A stretch of 64,000 bases of DNA from Clostridia bacterium. Its GTDB lineage: Bacteria > Bacillota > Clostridia > Christensenellales > DTU072. The position numbers and the translations under genes are program-made. This document shows positions 8,509 to 17,520 of this stretch, one piece after another. Where the stretch lies: NCBI GenBank assembly GCA_017504305.1, contig JAFVRJ010000021.1, positions 1-64,000 of the forward strand, written 5' to 3'. Below the pieces are notes generated by a model, which searched no databases, was not told the origin of the DNA, and saw nothing but the letters and a program-made list of their open reading frames with translations. Numbering within the stretch: the first letter of the stretch is position 1; each line of letters starts with the position of its first letter.

Positions 8509-9096
8509 TTACAGCCTATCTTCCAAGTGATTAAAATAAAATATAAATAATGATACAAGTTGCGTGTGTTGTTCTTCCGGTGAACACTCTATCAATATGC
8601 GGAATATCCCTCGCGTAATATTGTTTGCTATCAGTTCACAAAGGAAATCATTACACTCCGGCTTGCCAGCATATAGTTTTTCCTTACAAAGTTCCTTGAC
8701 GTAAACAATTATTTTGTCGGTAAAATCGGCATATTCCGATCCGGCACTTTTTTCAAGAAGAATCTTAAGTTCCTTACCATACTCTTTGGCGAATTCGGTA
8801 AGCGCAGAGGATACGGCTTCCGCGATTACAAGTATAGTATTTTTGCCCTTGCCCTCATAGTTTCCGCTGTAAGCACATATCTCTTGAACAGAATCTATGA
8901 GCTTGTCTTTTGCAGTACCTACTATCGCGTCGAAAAGAGCTGCTTTGGAACTAAAATAACGGTAGAGATTACCTATCGGCACGTGCGCCCTATTACTTAC
9001 GGCAAGCATGCTCGTACGAACGAACCCAACACGCAAAAACTCTGTTTTTGCCGCATCGACAATACGTTTTCTTACGTCCTCTTTTTGGTATTGCAT
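8509..9096 (-). CDS. TetR/AcrR-family transcriptional regulator
   Basis: 195 residues from the ATG at 9096. A GTG two codons upstream is unlikely because it overlaps the GGAGGT ribosome site at 9101-9106. The N-terminal helix-turn-helix is clear (RKRIVDAAKTEFLRVGF, then VPIGNLYRYFSSKAALFDAIV). The C-terminal ligand domain is divergent. It is upstream of and co-transcribed with the MMPL exporter, the usual arrangement for an autoregulated efflux operon. A perfect GCACGCGCGTGC palindrome in its own promoter spacer is a candidate operator. Confidence 0.9.
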   Translation of the reverse strand: MQYQKEDVRKRIVDAAKTEFLRVGFVRTSMLAVSNRAHVPIGNLYRYFSSKAALFDAIVGTAKDKLIDSVQEICAYSGNYEGKGKNTILVIAEAVSSALTEFAKEYGKELKILLEKSAGSEYADFTDKIIVYVKELCKEKLYAGKPECNDFLCELIANNITRGIFRILIECSPEEQHTQLVSLFIFYFNHLEDRL

Positions 9097-9144
9097 GCGC
9101 ACCTCCGAAAAGCAAAAAGCGAAATGTTATTCGCTTTTGAATTA

Positions 9145-9173
9145 ATTATAAAGCACGCGCGTGCATAAGTCAA
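9145..9173 (-). promoter_or_regulatory. Promoter and candidate operator of the tetR-MMPL operon
   Basis: Minus-strand TTGACT (9168-9173), 17 bp spacer, TATAAT (9145-9150). The spacer contains the perfect 12 bp palindrome GCACGCGCGTGC (9153-9164). A second dyad, AAAAGCGAA/TTCGCTTTT at 9115-9138, sits in the leader just before the ribosome site. Confidence 0.65.
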
Positions 9174-9278
9174 ACTTTTGTATGAATAAAACACTATTGT
9201 TTTTTATTAAATTTATATTAAAAAATCGCCTATAAAGACCTCTTGTGGGTGCTAAAAAAATGTTTGGTTTTTAAAAAA

Positions 9279-9304
9279 GTGGGAGCAAGCCGACTTGCTC
9301 CCAC
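9279..9304 (-). terminator. Intrinsic terminator after GH35
   Basis: Perfect 11 bp stem GTGGGAGCAAG/CTTGCTCCCAC with a 4 nt loop, followed on the minus strand by ACTTTTTTAAAA. It lies immediately after the GH35 stop at 9315. The 9183-9270 stretch beyond it shows nothing else. Confidence 0.85.
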
Positions 9305-9314
9305 AAATGATTTT

Positions 9315-11135
9315 TTACTTCTTTTTAAAAAGGTTTGATAACTTAAACTTTCTGTTTAGGCTACCGCTACTCGGTAAATAGCTACCGTAAATTGGCTTAT
9401 TGATAAACTCGACCGTATCGGTATACGTTGCCTCTTGCTCGAAAATAACCACCTCATTTTGCTCTTTTAATAAGGGTGCCGGCACGTACAAAGTGCGTTC
9501 CGGTCCAACGTTCCAATATCTTCCAAGCTTAAAGCCGTTAATGAATACCGTTCCCTTTGTAAATCCCTTGAGATCGATAAAGGTATCCTTTGCTTCCTCT
9601 ACCTCAAAAGTTCCTTTGAAGAAGGCGGGACATGCTTTACTATTCTTTGTATAATCCACCTTGGAAATATCGTCAAGCTCAATGGTTCTTACGGTAAATC
9701 CGCTTATCCATTGATCGGCTATCTTCATGCCCGATATACCCTTTCTATCGTAGATTTTATCACCGTAGTTCACCCTACCCATCGCCTCGACCAAAACGTC
9801 GATTTTAATGGTGCCGTCAAAAGCCTTGAGCGGTACTTCATAGTTATCCTTTCCGCCGTTATAGTAGTCTACGTCAAGCCTATTAAAGCGCCCTTTATAC
9901 CCTCCGTTTACGTAAACGTAAGCAACGTCGTGCACGTCGTAAATGGTTAGCTTGGTGTCACCGTAGTTACCGCTTACCTCGGTGGAATATAGTATATATC
10001 CGCTATTTTGGCCATAGTGCTCCATCGGATAAGGTATGGTAGAGGTGATTTTATCGGAAACGTTATCGAGATTATCTTTTAATGACGCAACCTCGTTTAG
10101 TTTTACCTTGCCGTAACTTGCGGTCACGGGCGGTGGGGGAAGCTCCTCAAGCTCCAATCCCCGCGCTTTATATAACACCTCGCGACAGGCGTGATATTTT
10201 TGGGTATAATCGCCCCACTCGGTAAGGGGTGCACCGTAATCGTAAGATGTAATATCCGGTTGATAGTGCCTATAACAGTTAGCGCCTGCAGTATAACCGA
10301 AGTTCGTTCCGCCATGGAACATGTAAAAGTTGAAGTGCGCGCCCATATCGATAAACTCTTTTAGATAGCTCGCTACTTGTTGCGGAGTGGAGCCCGGATT
10401 ATAATGTGAGCCGTAGGCGGTAAACCATCCGCACCAAAACTCTCCGCACATCAAAGGCTTATCGGGTTGCATAATCTTAAGGTCCCTAAACTTCTTATTT
10501 GGATTAGATCCAAAGTTTGCAACCATAAGTTCGCCTTCAAGGCTACCGCCCGAAAGGTTTGTTTTATTTTCGCCGTCGGAGGTGAAAAGCAAACAATCTA
10601 TGCCGTTATCACGATATATGGTTCTGATGGCATCGAGGTATTTTTTATCACGAGCGTAGCTACCGTACTCGTTTTCGATTTGCATCATTATGACGTTACC
10701 ACCCTTACCTACGGTGTAGGGCGCAATTTTAGGTAGTAGGTTATCAAGGTAGCGCTTGACGTAATACATGTACTTTTCGTCGTATACGCGTAATTTTAAG
10801 CCCTCGTATTTCAAAAGCCACGCAGGGAATCCGCCAAAATCCCACTCCGCGCAAATATACGGACCGGGACGAACTATAACGTACAACCCAAGCTCGGTGG
10901 CAATCCGTATAAAACGCTCGATATCCGCAATACCTTCAAAGGTAAACTCACCCTCTTTGGGCTCGTGAACGTTCCAAGCAACGTAGGTTTCTACTACGTT
11001 AAGCCCCATTGCTTTGAGCTTCAACAACCTATCGCGCCAATACTCCGGCATAACGCGGAAATAGTGTATGGCTCCGGAATACACCTTGAACTCATTATTA
11101 TCTAAAAAGAAACGTCCCTCTTTGCAAGTAAACAT
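9315..11135 (-). CDS. Glycoside hydrolase family 35 beta-galactosidase
   Basis: 606 residues, the usual length for bacterial GH35. The TIM barrel occupies about 1-320, starting with the SGAIHYFRV and YVAWNVHEP motifs and RPGPYICAEWDFGGFPAWL. The acid/base is Glu156 in IENEYGSY and the nucleophile Glu232 in CGEFWCGWF. The C-terminal beta-sandwich domains run from about 370 to 590. No signal peptide is present, so it should act on galactosides inside the cell. GGAGGAAGT precedes the ATG. It is divergent from the FAD dehydrogenase and has its own terminator. Confidence 0.92.
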   Translation of the reverse strand: MFTCKEGRFFLDNNEFKVYSGAIHYFRVMPEYWRDRLLKLKAMGLNVVETYVAWNVHEPKEGEFTFEGIADIERFIRIATELGLYVIVRPGPYICAEWDFGGFPAWLLKYEGLKLRVYDEKYMYYVKRYLDNLLPKIAPYTVGKGGNVIMMQIENEYGSYARDKKYLDAIRTIYRDNGIDCLLFTSDGENKTNLSGGSLEGELMVANFGSNPNKKFRDLKIMQPDKPLMCGEFWCGWFTAYGSHYNPGSTPQQVASYLKEFIDMGAHFNFYMFHGGTNFGYTAGANCYRHYQPDITSYDYGAPLTEWGDYTQKYHACREVLYKARGLELEELPPPPVTASYGKVKLNEVASLKDNLDNVSDKITSTIPYPMEHYGQNSGYILYSTEVSGNYGDTKLTIYDVHDVAYVYVNGGYKGRFNRLDVDYYNGGKDNYEVPLKAFDGTIKIDVLVEAMGRVNYGDKIYDRKGISGMKIADQWISGFTVRTIELDDISKVDYTKNSKACPAFFKGTFEVEEAKDTFIDLKGFTKGTVFINGFKLGRYWNVGPERTLYVPAPLLKEQNEVVIFEQEATYTDTVEFINKPIYGSYLPSSGSLNRKFKLSNLFKKK

Positions 11136-11160
11136 ACTTCCTCCATACTTTTAAATAATA

Positions 11161-11189
11161 ACATAAAGATAAAGATTGTACAATATCAA
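11161..11189 (-). promoter_or_regulatory. Probable promoter for GH35
   Basis: Minus-strand TTGATA (11184-11189), 17 bp spacer, TTATGT (11161-11166). It overlaps the oppositely directed promoter at 11176-11204. A TTGTACAA palindrome lies in the overlap (11176-11183). Confidence 0.45.
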
Positions 11190-11204
11190 AAAAAGTGTTA
11201 TAAT
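11176..11204 (+). promoter_or_regulatory. Promoter for the FAD-dependent dehydrogenase
   Basis: TTGTAC (11176-11181), 17 bp spacer, TATAAT (11199-11204), with TGT immediately before the -10 (extended -10). Confidence 0.6.
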
Positions 11205-11234
11205 CATTTACGGAAAAAATTATAGAGGTAACTT

Positions 11235-12599
11235 ATGAACTACGACGTTGTAATTGTTGGCGGTGGTATCGGCGGATTAATGACGGCCTATCGCCTTGTT
11301 AAAAAAGATCCTTCCCTTTCCGTTTGTGTTATCGATAGAGGTAGAGCTTTATCCAAACGCTTCTGTCCGGTAGCAACCCATAAAACCGCAGCTTGCATCA
11401 AGTGCAAACAATGCGCAATTATGGAAGGCATCGGTGGAGCAGGCGCATTTAGCGACGGTAAGTTTAACATTACCACCGAATACGGCGGTTGGCTACAAGA
11501 GTATCTTGGCGAGCAAGTAACGCTTGATTATATCAATCAAGTATCCGATATTTTGGACGAGTTTGGTGCAACCAAAAAAGCTTACGCACCCTCCGACGAA
11601 ATCAAGCTCGAGTGCCTAAAATACGACTTGCACCTTTTGCAAGCAACCGTAAAGCACCTCGGTACCGACGGAAACCTTAAGGTTATGAGCAACCTCATGA
11701 GCTTCCTCGAGCAACACGTAACCGTGCTTACCGAGACCGCTGTGGTCGACGTTAAGATGGACCAAAGCACCGTTATTACCGATAACGGCGACGTCATAGG
11801 ATACAAGAACCTTGTGCTTGCAATCGGTAGAAGCGGTTCCGAATGGTTTGGTAAATGGTGCCGAAACAACGGTATTGAGGTTATAAACAACCAAGTTGAC
11901 CTCGGTGTCAGAGTAGAGTTACCGCGCATTGTTTGGGAGGGTATTTCCGAAAAAATTTACGAGCCTAAAATCTTCTACCGCACCAAAAACCACGGCGATA
12001 GTACTCGTACTTTCTGCTTCAATTCGGGCGGTGAAGTAGTTATCGAAAACAACGATGGTCTTTTGACGGTAAACGGCCACGCCAACTCCGACCCAAGACT
12101 CAAAACCAAAAATTCTAACTTCTCGATACTATCAACCACTCGTTTCACTCAACCCTTTAACGAGCCTATCGCTTATGCAAAGCACATCTGTAAACTCGCC
12201 AACATGATTGCAGGCGGTGGAGTTATAGTCCAACGCTTCGGCGACCTTGTCACCGGCAAGCGCACAAATGAACACCGCTTAAGCCAATCGAGAGTTCGCC
12301 CCACCCTTAACGCTGTAGCCGGCGACCTATCCCTCTGCATCCCCAAGCGCCAACTCGACAACATTATCGAAACCATTTACGCGCTTGATAAAATCGCTCC
12401 CGGTACGGCTAACTACGACACCCTCCTATACGGCGTCGAAGCAAAGTTCTACTCCATTAAACCTAAATTTACCGACAACGACTTCCGCATCGCTGAAAAT
12501 ATTTACACCATTGGCGATGGCGCAGGCATCACAAGAGGACTTGCACAAGCTGGTGCTAACGGCCTTTTCGTTGCAGACCATATGCTAAATCGTAAATAA
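11235..12599 (+). CDS. FAD-dependent dehydrogenase, COG2509-like
   Basis: 454 residues. The N-terminal Rossmann motif VIVGGGIGGLMTAYR (about 6-20) binds FAD. The family signature GIGGAGAFSDGKF follows at about 65-77. A cysteine cluster just before it (Cys44, Cys54, Cys57, Cys60, spaced CxxCxxC) is notable and could hold a metal or serve redox chemistry. The C-terminal FAD-contacting segment (YTIGDGAGITRGLAQAGANG) is intact. The substrate of this family is not established. AGAGGT precedes the ATG. The gene is monocistronic with a terminator at 12617. Confidence 0.82.
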   Translation: MNYDVVIVGGGIGGLMTAYRLVKKDPSLSVCVIDRGRALSKRFCPVATHKTAACIKCKQCAIMEGIGGAGAFSDGKFNITTEYGGWLQEYLGEQVTLDYINQVSDILDEFGATKKAYAPSDEIKLECLKYDLHLLQATVKHLGTDGNLKVMSNLMSFLEQHVTVLTETAVVDVKMDQSTVITDNGDVIGYKNLVLAIGRSGSEWFGKWCRNNGIEVINNQVDLGVRVELPRIVWEGISEKIYEPKIFYRTKNHGDSTRTFCFNSGGEVVIENNDGLLTVNGHANSDPRLKTKNSNFSILSTTRFTQPFNEPIAYAKHICKLANMIAGGGVIVQRFGDLVTGKRTNEHRLSQSRVRPTLNAVAGDLSLCIPKRQLDNIIETIYALDKIAPGTANYDTLLYGVEAKFYSIKPKFTDNDFRIAENIYTIGDGAGITRGLAQAGANGLFVADHMLNRK

Positions 12600-12616
12600 A
12601 TAACTTTAAATAAATT

Positions 12617-12642
12617 AGGTCCGCGTCGGCGGACCTTTTTTT
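12617..12642 (+). terminator. Intrinsic terminator after the FAD dehydrogenase
   Basis: AGGTCCGC/GCGGACCT stem with a 4 nt loop, followed by a run of seven T. The T run touches the stop codon of the convergent isomerase gene, so the hairpin may serve both. Confidence 0.88.
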
Positions 12643-13444
12643 AATAACCGTAAACTTTTAAACGTGCATCCTTAAGGCATATAACAGCTTCGGTTATGGC
12701 TTTATTAAAATCCTCCCCTTCTTTTAACTTTGCCTCAATCGAAACGTTACCTTGATAGTCGATATCTTTTAACGCCCTAAAAATTAACTCATAGTCGGTG
12801 CCGTCACCACGCTTGGGATAATAGCGTCCGTTAAGAGAGGCTACGTGTACGTGAGTAAGGACGCCTTTATAATCTGTTAGATTCCCTACATCTTCACCAT
12901 TAGCCATTGCATGGTAAAAATCTATAAGTAACCTTACTTGTTTTTCTGAGGTTTCTCTCACCAATCTAAATCCGTCCGCAATGGTCTTGATAACCTCGCA
13001 CTCTGATAGCGGTTCAATAACACACTCCCAACCCCTATCCTTAAAAATTGGCGCGACAACCTCTTTAAGATAGGAAGTGATTTGTAAAAATGCTTGATCA
13101 TTGGATACTTCTCCGCGAGGTGCTCGCGCACCACCCGAACCAAAAACCACTCTGCGTCCGTCAAAAACGCTCAATTTATCGGTAAGTAACAAAAAATAAT
13201 CTTTTAGCGCCTCAATAGAAACGTTATTACCTACAACCCTCAACCGGTCACCGGGCAACATACAATTATAGTTTAGGCAGGGTAGCGAAATCTCATTTAA
13301 CGTGGAAACCAGACCTTTGAATTCATCATCTGAACAATCCCAAAAGGAACCAAAGCCCGCCTCGAGATACTCAATGCCGGCTTGTTTAGCAACTTTGATC
13401 GCTTCGTAGTTTTTCCAATTATAACACAACCCTATCTTAACCAT
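12641..13444 (-). CDS. Sugar phosphate isomerase/epimerase (xylose-isomerase-like TIM barrel)
   Basis: 267 residues of the AP-endonuclease-2/xylose-isomerase-like barrel. The expected metal ligands are visible: Glu144 (CVIEP), Asp175 and His178 (LLIDFYHAM), His198/His200 (THVHVA) and Glu237 (VSIEAKL). Family members isomerise or epimerise sugars, inositols or related compounds; the substrate cannot be told. No ribosome binding site precedes the ATG. A consensus promoter ends 6 bp upstream, so the message probably starts at the initiation codon (leaderless). Neighbouring glycosidases fit a sugar role. Confidence 0.8.
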   Translation of the reverse strand: MVKIGLCYNWKNYEAIKVAKQAGIEYLEAGFGSFWDCSDDEFKGLVSTLNEISLPCLNYNCMLPGDRLRVVGNNVSIEALKDYFLLLTDKLSVFDGRRVVFGSGGARAPRGEVSNDQAFLQITSYLKEVVAPIFKDRGWECVIEPLSECEVIKTIADGFRLVRETSEKQVRLLIDFYHAMANGEDVGNLTDYKGVLTHVHVASLNGRYYPKRGDGTDYELIFRALKDIDYQGNVSIEAKLKEGEDFNKAITEAVICLKDARLKVYGY

Positions 13445-13450
13445 ATTTTA

Positions 13451-13478
13451 ATTATAAAATATAAATTGCTTTTGTCAA
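13451..13478 (-). promoter_or_regulatory. Consensus promoter giving a leaderless transcript
   Basis: Minus-strand TTGACA (13473-13478), 16 bp spacer, TATAAT (13451-13456). The A of the ATG is at 13444, seven bases beyond the -10, where transcription normally starts. The inverted repeat ATTTTA/TAAAAT (13445-13460) straddles the -10. Confidence 0.7.
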
Positions 13479-13583
13479 CACTATTTTTGTTTTTGGCAAT
13501 TTTCTTGGCGTTTTGGTATCTGTAGATACAATAACCGCAACGTTTTGGCACCTTTCAATTTATCACTTAATCAAAATTACCTA

Positions 13584-13612
13584 TTGCGCTACTTGCGCGC
13601 GCGTGCTATAAT
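13584..13612 (+). promoter_or_regulatory. Promoter for GH3 with alternating CG spacer
   Basis: TTGCGC (13584-13589), 17 bp spacer containing TTGCGCGCGCGTGC, TATAAT (13607-13612) with an extended TGC. The 13480-13580 part of the intergenic region holds a GTATC/GATAC hairpin (13518-13531) and nothing else clear. Confidence 0.7.
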
Positions 13613-13641
13613 ATTATAAGTTTATAGTTTTTGGAGGACTT

Positions 13642-16065
13642 ATGTCGGTTATATCTAAAGTAGTTGGTAAAGTCGTAGGATTGTTTTCTAACTCCCTTTC
13701 GCAAAAAGAACTTCGTTCCGATGCAATAGTTGGCGAAGCTTTCGAGGATATTGCTTCCGTTGCACGCGAGGTTGCTGCAAGCGGTGCCGTTATGCTCAAA
13801 AACGACGGCGTACTACCCCTCGGCAACGAACCGTTTGCGTTGTTCGGCAGAACTCACGTCGATACCTTCTACGTAGGTTACGGCTCGGGCGGTGACGTTC
13901 GCGCCCCTTACCGCGTATCTATTTTACAAGGTGTTTTAAATAACGAAAACCTTAATCCCGACAAAAAGCTCATAGACGTCTACACCGAGTGGTGTAAACA
14001 AAATCCCGTCGACCATGGTTTTTGGGCACATTGGCCGTGGCGCTACCCAGAAATGCCTCTTTCTTCCGACTTGGTAAGCGATGCAAGATCTCGCTTAGAC
14101 AAAGCGGTAGTCGTTTTGGGTAGAGCTGCCGGGGAAGATAGAGAAAATAAGCTGGAACGGGGAAGTTTCTTCTTACATGACGAAGAACTAAATATGCTTG
14201 ATGTCGTTACAGCCCACTTTGATAACGTTATAGTCCTTATGAACATTGGTAACGTAATAGATTTTTCTTGGCTTAAGCGTTACGGCGATAAAATCAAAGG
14301 ACTTCTCATCGTGTGGCAAGGCGGTATGGAAACAGGCAACGCCGTTGCAGACGTTTTAAGCGGTAAAGCATCCCCCGATGGCAAGCTTCCGATGGCAATA
14401 GCCAACACCTATAAAGATTATCCCTCAAGTGGCGACTTCGGCGACAGAAACTTCAACTTCTACTCCGAAGACATCTACGTAGGTTATCGCTACTTTGAAA
14501 CCTTTAATAAAGAAGCCGTCCTCTATCCCTTTGGTTACGGTATTTCCTACTCGAATTTCGACAAGAGTGCAACCGTAAGCAAAGTAGATGATGGGTATGA
14601 GGTAACCGTTGACGTTAAAAACGTTGGCGATTGCACCGCACGCGAAACGGTACAAATTTACCTCTCCGCTCCTCAAGGCAAACTCGGTAAACCGGCGGTC
14701 GTTCTTGCAGGCTACCAAAAAACCGATGCGCTTAACGCAGGGGAAAGCCAAACCGTTACCGTAAAAGTCCCGTACTATCTAATCGCATCTTACGACGATA
14801 GCGGTGTAACCGGCAATAAATCCTCATACGTTTTAGAGGCGGGTAAATATACATTATACCTTGGTAACGATTGCCGTGATATAAAGGAAATTTATAGCTT
14901 TGAGTTAAATGAACTTATGGTAATAGACACCGTTACCGAGGCGGGAGCTCCGCAAGAGGCTTTTGATAGACTACGCCCCGTTATCGAAGAGGGCAAAATG
15001 ATTGAAGGCACCGAACCCGCTCCCTTGCGCACGGTAAATTTAAAAGAGCGCATCACCGAAAATCTACCGGACGCCGTACCCTACACCGGCAATAAAGGCT
15101 ATAAGCTTATCGACGTTAAAAACGGTAAAATCGACCTCGACACCTTTGTCGCACAACTATCGAATCGCGAGTTGGAAGCTATATCGCGCGGTGACTACAC
15201 TATGCACAGTAAACTTGGCGCCAAGGGTAACGCAGGCGCCATGGCAGGCGTCTTAAAATCACTACGCCGTAAGGGTGTCCCCGCCGTCATAACCTCCGAT
15301 GGCCCCAGCGGTATGCGACTTGCTGCAGTATGTTCTTTAGCGCCTATTGGTACACTACTTTCGTCAACTTGGGACACCAAACTTATCGAAAAGTTATATT
15401 CTATCATTGGTAAGGAAATGATAGTAAGGGGCTCCGACGTACTGCTTGCCCCCGGCATGAACATCCACCGCAATCCCCTATGCGGACGTAACTTCGAGTA
15501 CTTCTCCGAAGACCCTGTCTTAACCGGATTTACGGCTACTGCGTTTGTTAAGGGCGTACAGGCTCACGGAGCTTCCGCTTGTCCCAAGCATTATGCTTGC
15601 AACAACCAAGAGACCAACCGCAACCGTAACGACTCTCGTCTTTCCGAGCGCGCGCTACGCGAAATATATCTTAAAGGTTTTGAGCTTTGCATAAAGGAAG
15701 CCAAACCTCGTACCATAATGACTTCTTACAATCTTATCAACGGCGTTTGGGGGCACTATAATTACGACCTTTGCACCACCATACTCCGTGGTGAGTGGGG
15801 TTATGAAGGTATGGTTATGACCGATTGGTGGATGCAAAACTCCTATAGTCAAGAGTTCCCCAAGGTACGTAATAACGGTTATCGTGTTCGCGCACAAGTC
15901 GACGTTCTTATGCCCGGTGGAGGAAGACTCGGCATCCGCATCCCCAACCGCTCCTTGCTCGAAACTTTGGATAGACCCGACGGTATTACACGCGGAGAAT
16001 TACTACGCACCGCTAAAAACGTATTGAACCTTGCGTTGAACTCGCCGGCTTTAACACGAAAATAA
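13642..16065 (+). CDS. Glycoside hydrolase family 3, domain-permuted (beta-glucosidase type)
   Basis: 807 residues with reversed domain order. The GH3 alpha/beta sandwich (normally C-terminal) is at about 40-290, a fibronectin-III-like domain at about 310-430, and the catalytic TIM barrel at about 520-790. The nucleophile is Asp728 in VMTDWW, and the KHYACNNQETNR loop is the KHF-type motif. This permuted order is known from Ruminococcus albus and Butyrivibrio beta-glucosidases. There is no signal peptide, so it should be cytoplasmic. Beta-glucosidase is the default guess; xylosidase or another activity is possible. GGAGG precedes the ATG. Confidence 0.88.
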   Translation: MSVISKVVGKVVGLFSNSLSQKELRSDAIVGEAFEDIASVAREVAASGAVMLKNDGVLPLGNEPFALFGRTHVDTFYVGYGSGGDVRAPYRVSILQGVLNNENLNPDKKLIDVYTEWCKQNPVDHGFWAHWPWRYPEMPLSSDLVSDARSRLDKAVVVLGRAAGEDRENKLERGSFFLHDEELNMLDVVTAHFDNVIVLMNIGNVIDFSWLKRYGDKIKGLLIVWQGGMETGNAVADVLSGKASPDGKLPMAIANTYKDYPSSGDFGDRNFNFYSEDIYVGYRYFETFNKEAVLYPFGYGISYSNFDKSATVSKVDDGYEVTVDVKNVGDCTARETVQIYLSAPQGKLGKPAVVLAGYQKTDALNAGESQTVTVKVPYYLIASYDDSGVTGNKSSYVLEAGKYTLYLGNDCRDIKEIYSFELNELMVIDTVTEAGAPQEAFDRLRPVIEEGKMIEGTEPAPLRTVNLKERITENLPDAVPYTGNKGYKLIDVKNGKIDLDTFVAQLSNRELEAISRGDYTMHSKLGAKGNAGAMAGVLKSLRRKGVPAVITSDGPSGMRLAAVCSLAPIGTLLSSTWDTKLIEKLYSIIGKEMIVRGSDVLLAPGMNIHRNPLCGRNFEYFSEDPVLTGFTATAFVKGVQAHGASACPKHYACNNQETNRNRNDSRLSERALREIYLKGFELCIKEAKPRTIMTSYNLINGVWGHYNYDLCTTILRGEWGYEGMVMTDWWMQNSYSQEFPKVRNNGYRVRAQVDVLMPGGGRLGIRIPNRSLLETLDRPDGITRGELLRTAKNVLNLALNSPALTRK

Positions 16066-16110
16066 TTAGCTAAAAATTTTAAAATCGTATATAATAGTAA
16101 CGTGAGAAGT

Positions 16111-17478
16111 ATGAAAAACGGCACTATTTTAAAAGACTTTACTAAAGGGAATTTGCCAAAGCAAATTCTCCTTTTTTCGTTGCCGTTTATGCTTTCTAAC
16201 GCTTTACAGGTGTTGTTTTCAATAGTTGACATGATAGTCGTAGGTAAGGTTGTGGGTAGCTCGGGGCTATCGAGCATATCGACGGCAAGCCACATCGTAA
16301 CCTTTATGACTATGCTTTGTCTTGGATTTTCGACCGGCGGTCAGGTTTACGTTGCGCAACTTATTGGCGCTGACAAAAAAGAGGATTTAAACCGCGCAAT
16401 AGGAACGCTGTTTACCTTTACCGCAATACTTGCTTTGATAATGACTGCAATCGGCGTTGCCTTTGCGCGCCCCATACTTGTCCTTATGCAAACTCCGCCC
16501 GAAGCATACGAAGATGCGGTGAAGTATCTATTGATTTCCAGCATCGGGGTCATATTTACCTTTGGTTATAACTGCGTTTCCGCCATACTTCGCGGTATGG
16601 GTAACGCCATACAGCCCTTTGTTTATATAGTAATTGCAGCCGTTATTAACGTTGTTCTCGACCTTCTTTTTGTTATAGTATTTAAGTGGGGAGTCGCGGG
16701 CGCAGCTCTCGCTACCATAATTGGACAAGGCGTTTCCTTTATCACCTCGATTGTTTACTTATTCATAAAGCGTAAAGAATTTGGCTTTGACTTTAAACCT
16801 CGTAGTTTTATCCCCGAAAAGAACGCTTCAAAAACGCTAATTAAACTCGGCATACCGTTTTCTCTGCGCGGTGGCGCGGTAAACGTTTCGATGCTGTTCG
16901 TCACTTCGCTCGTTAACGGTTTGGGGCTTGCTGCAAGCGCAGTATTCGGCGTAGGACTCAAGGTCGACGACATGGTAAGAAAAATTTCCATCGGCGTCAA
17001 CTACTCCGTTTCCACCTTCGTTGGTCAAAACTTTGCCGCGGAGGAACTCGACCGCACTAAAAAATCGGTATATTGGGGTTGGATTTACAGCTTTTTAATA
17101 TACTTGATTTTCTGTATAGTTTACTTCTTGAACGTAGAGGGACTATTTAAACTTTTCACCAACGACCAAGCGGTATTGGACCTTGCTCCGATTTTTGTAA
17201 AAGCAATCGTTATAAGTTTCCCCGCCATGATAATCATGCGCGGAACAAACGGCTTCGTCCAAGGTATCGGCAACTCCACGTTGAGCATGGTCTTTTCGTT
17301 GCTCGACGGCTTCGTGCTACGCGTAGGGCTCAGCTATTTACTTGGCGTTGTTCTTAACATGGGACTATTTGGATTCTTCCTCGGCTACGGCCTTGCAGCC
17401 TACGGCACCGCCATCCCGGGTATGATTTACTTTTTCGTAGGAAAATGGAAAAACAAACGCTACCTCGATAAAGTTTAA
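16111..17478 (+). CDS. MATE family efflux transporter
   Basis: 455 residues from the ATG at 16111. A GTG three codons earlier gives no better ribosome site. Twelve membrane segments in two six-helix halves are visible, with the N-terminal FTKGNLPKQILLFSLPFMLSNALQ helix and VDMIVVGKVVG typical of MatE. It probably exports cationic or drug-like compounds by Na+ or H+ antiport. TATAAT at 16090-16095 lies only 15 bp before the start. It sits just upstream of the germination operon in the same direction. A functional link is not evident. Confidence 0.88.
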   Translation: MKNGTILKDFTKGNLPKQILLFSLPFMLSNALQVLFSIVDMIVVGKVVGSSGLSSISTASHIVTFMTMLCLGFSTGGQVYVAQLIGADKKEDLNRAIGTLFTFTAILALIMTAIGVAFARPILVLMQTPPEAYEDAVKYLLISSIGVIFTFGYNCVSAILRGMGNAIQPFVYIVIAAVINVVLDLLFVIVFKWGVAGAALATIIGQGVSFITSIVYLFIKRKEFGFDFKPRSFIPEKNASKTLIKLGIPFSLRGGAVNVSMLFVTSLVNGLGLAASAVFGVGLKVDDMVRKISIGVNYSVSTFVGQNFAAEELDRTKKSVYWGWIYSFLIYLIFCIVYFLNVEGLFKLFTNDQAVLDLAPIFVKAIVISFPAMIIMRGTNGFVQGIGNSTLSMVFSLLDGFVLRVGLSYLLGVVLNMGLFGFFLGYGLAAYGTAIPGMIYFFVGKWKNKRYLDKV

Positions 17479-17520
17479 TTTTCCGAATTATTTTTATATT
17501 TTTTGGCAATCATTATCGGT

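Noticed and set aside
9097..9102. GTG start of the TetR gene
   Set aside because: It overlaps the only good ribosome site (GGAGGT). The ATG at 9096 fits.
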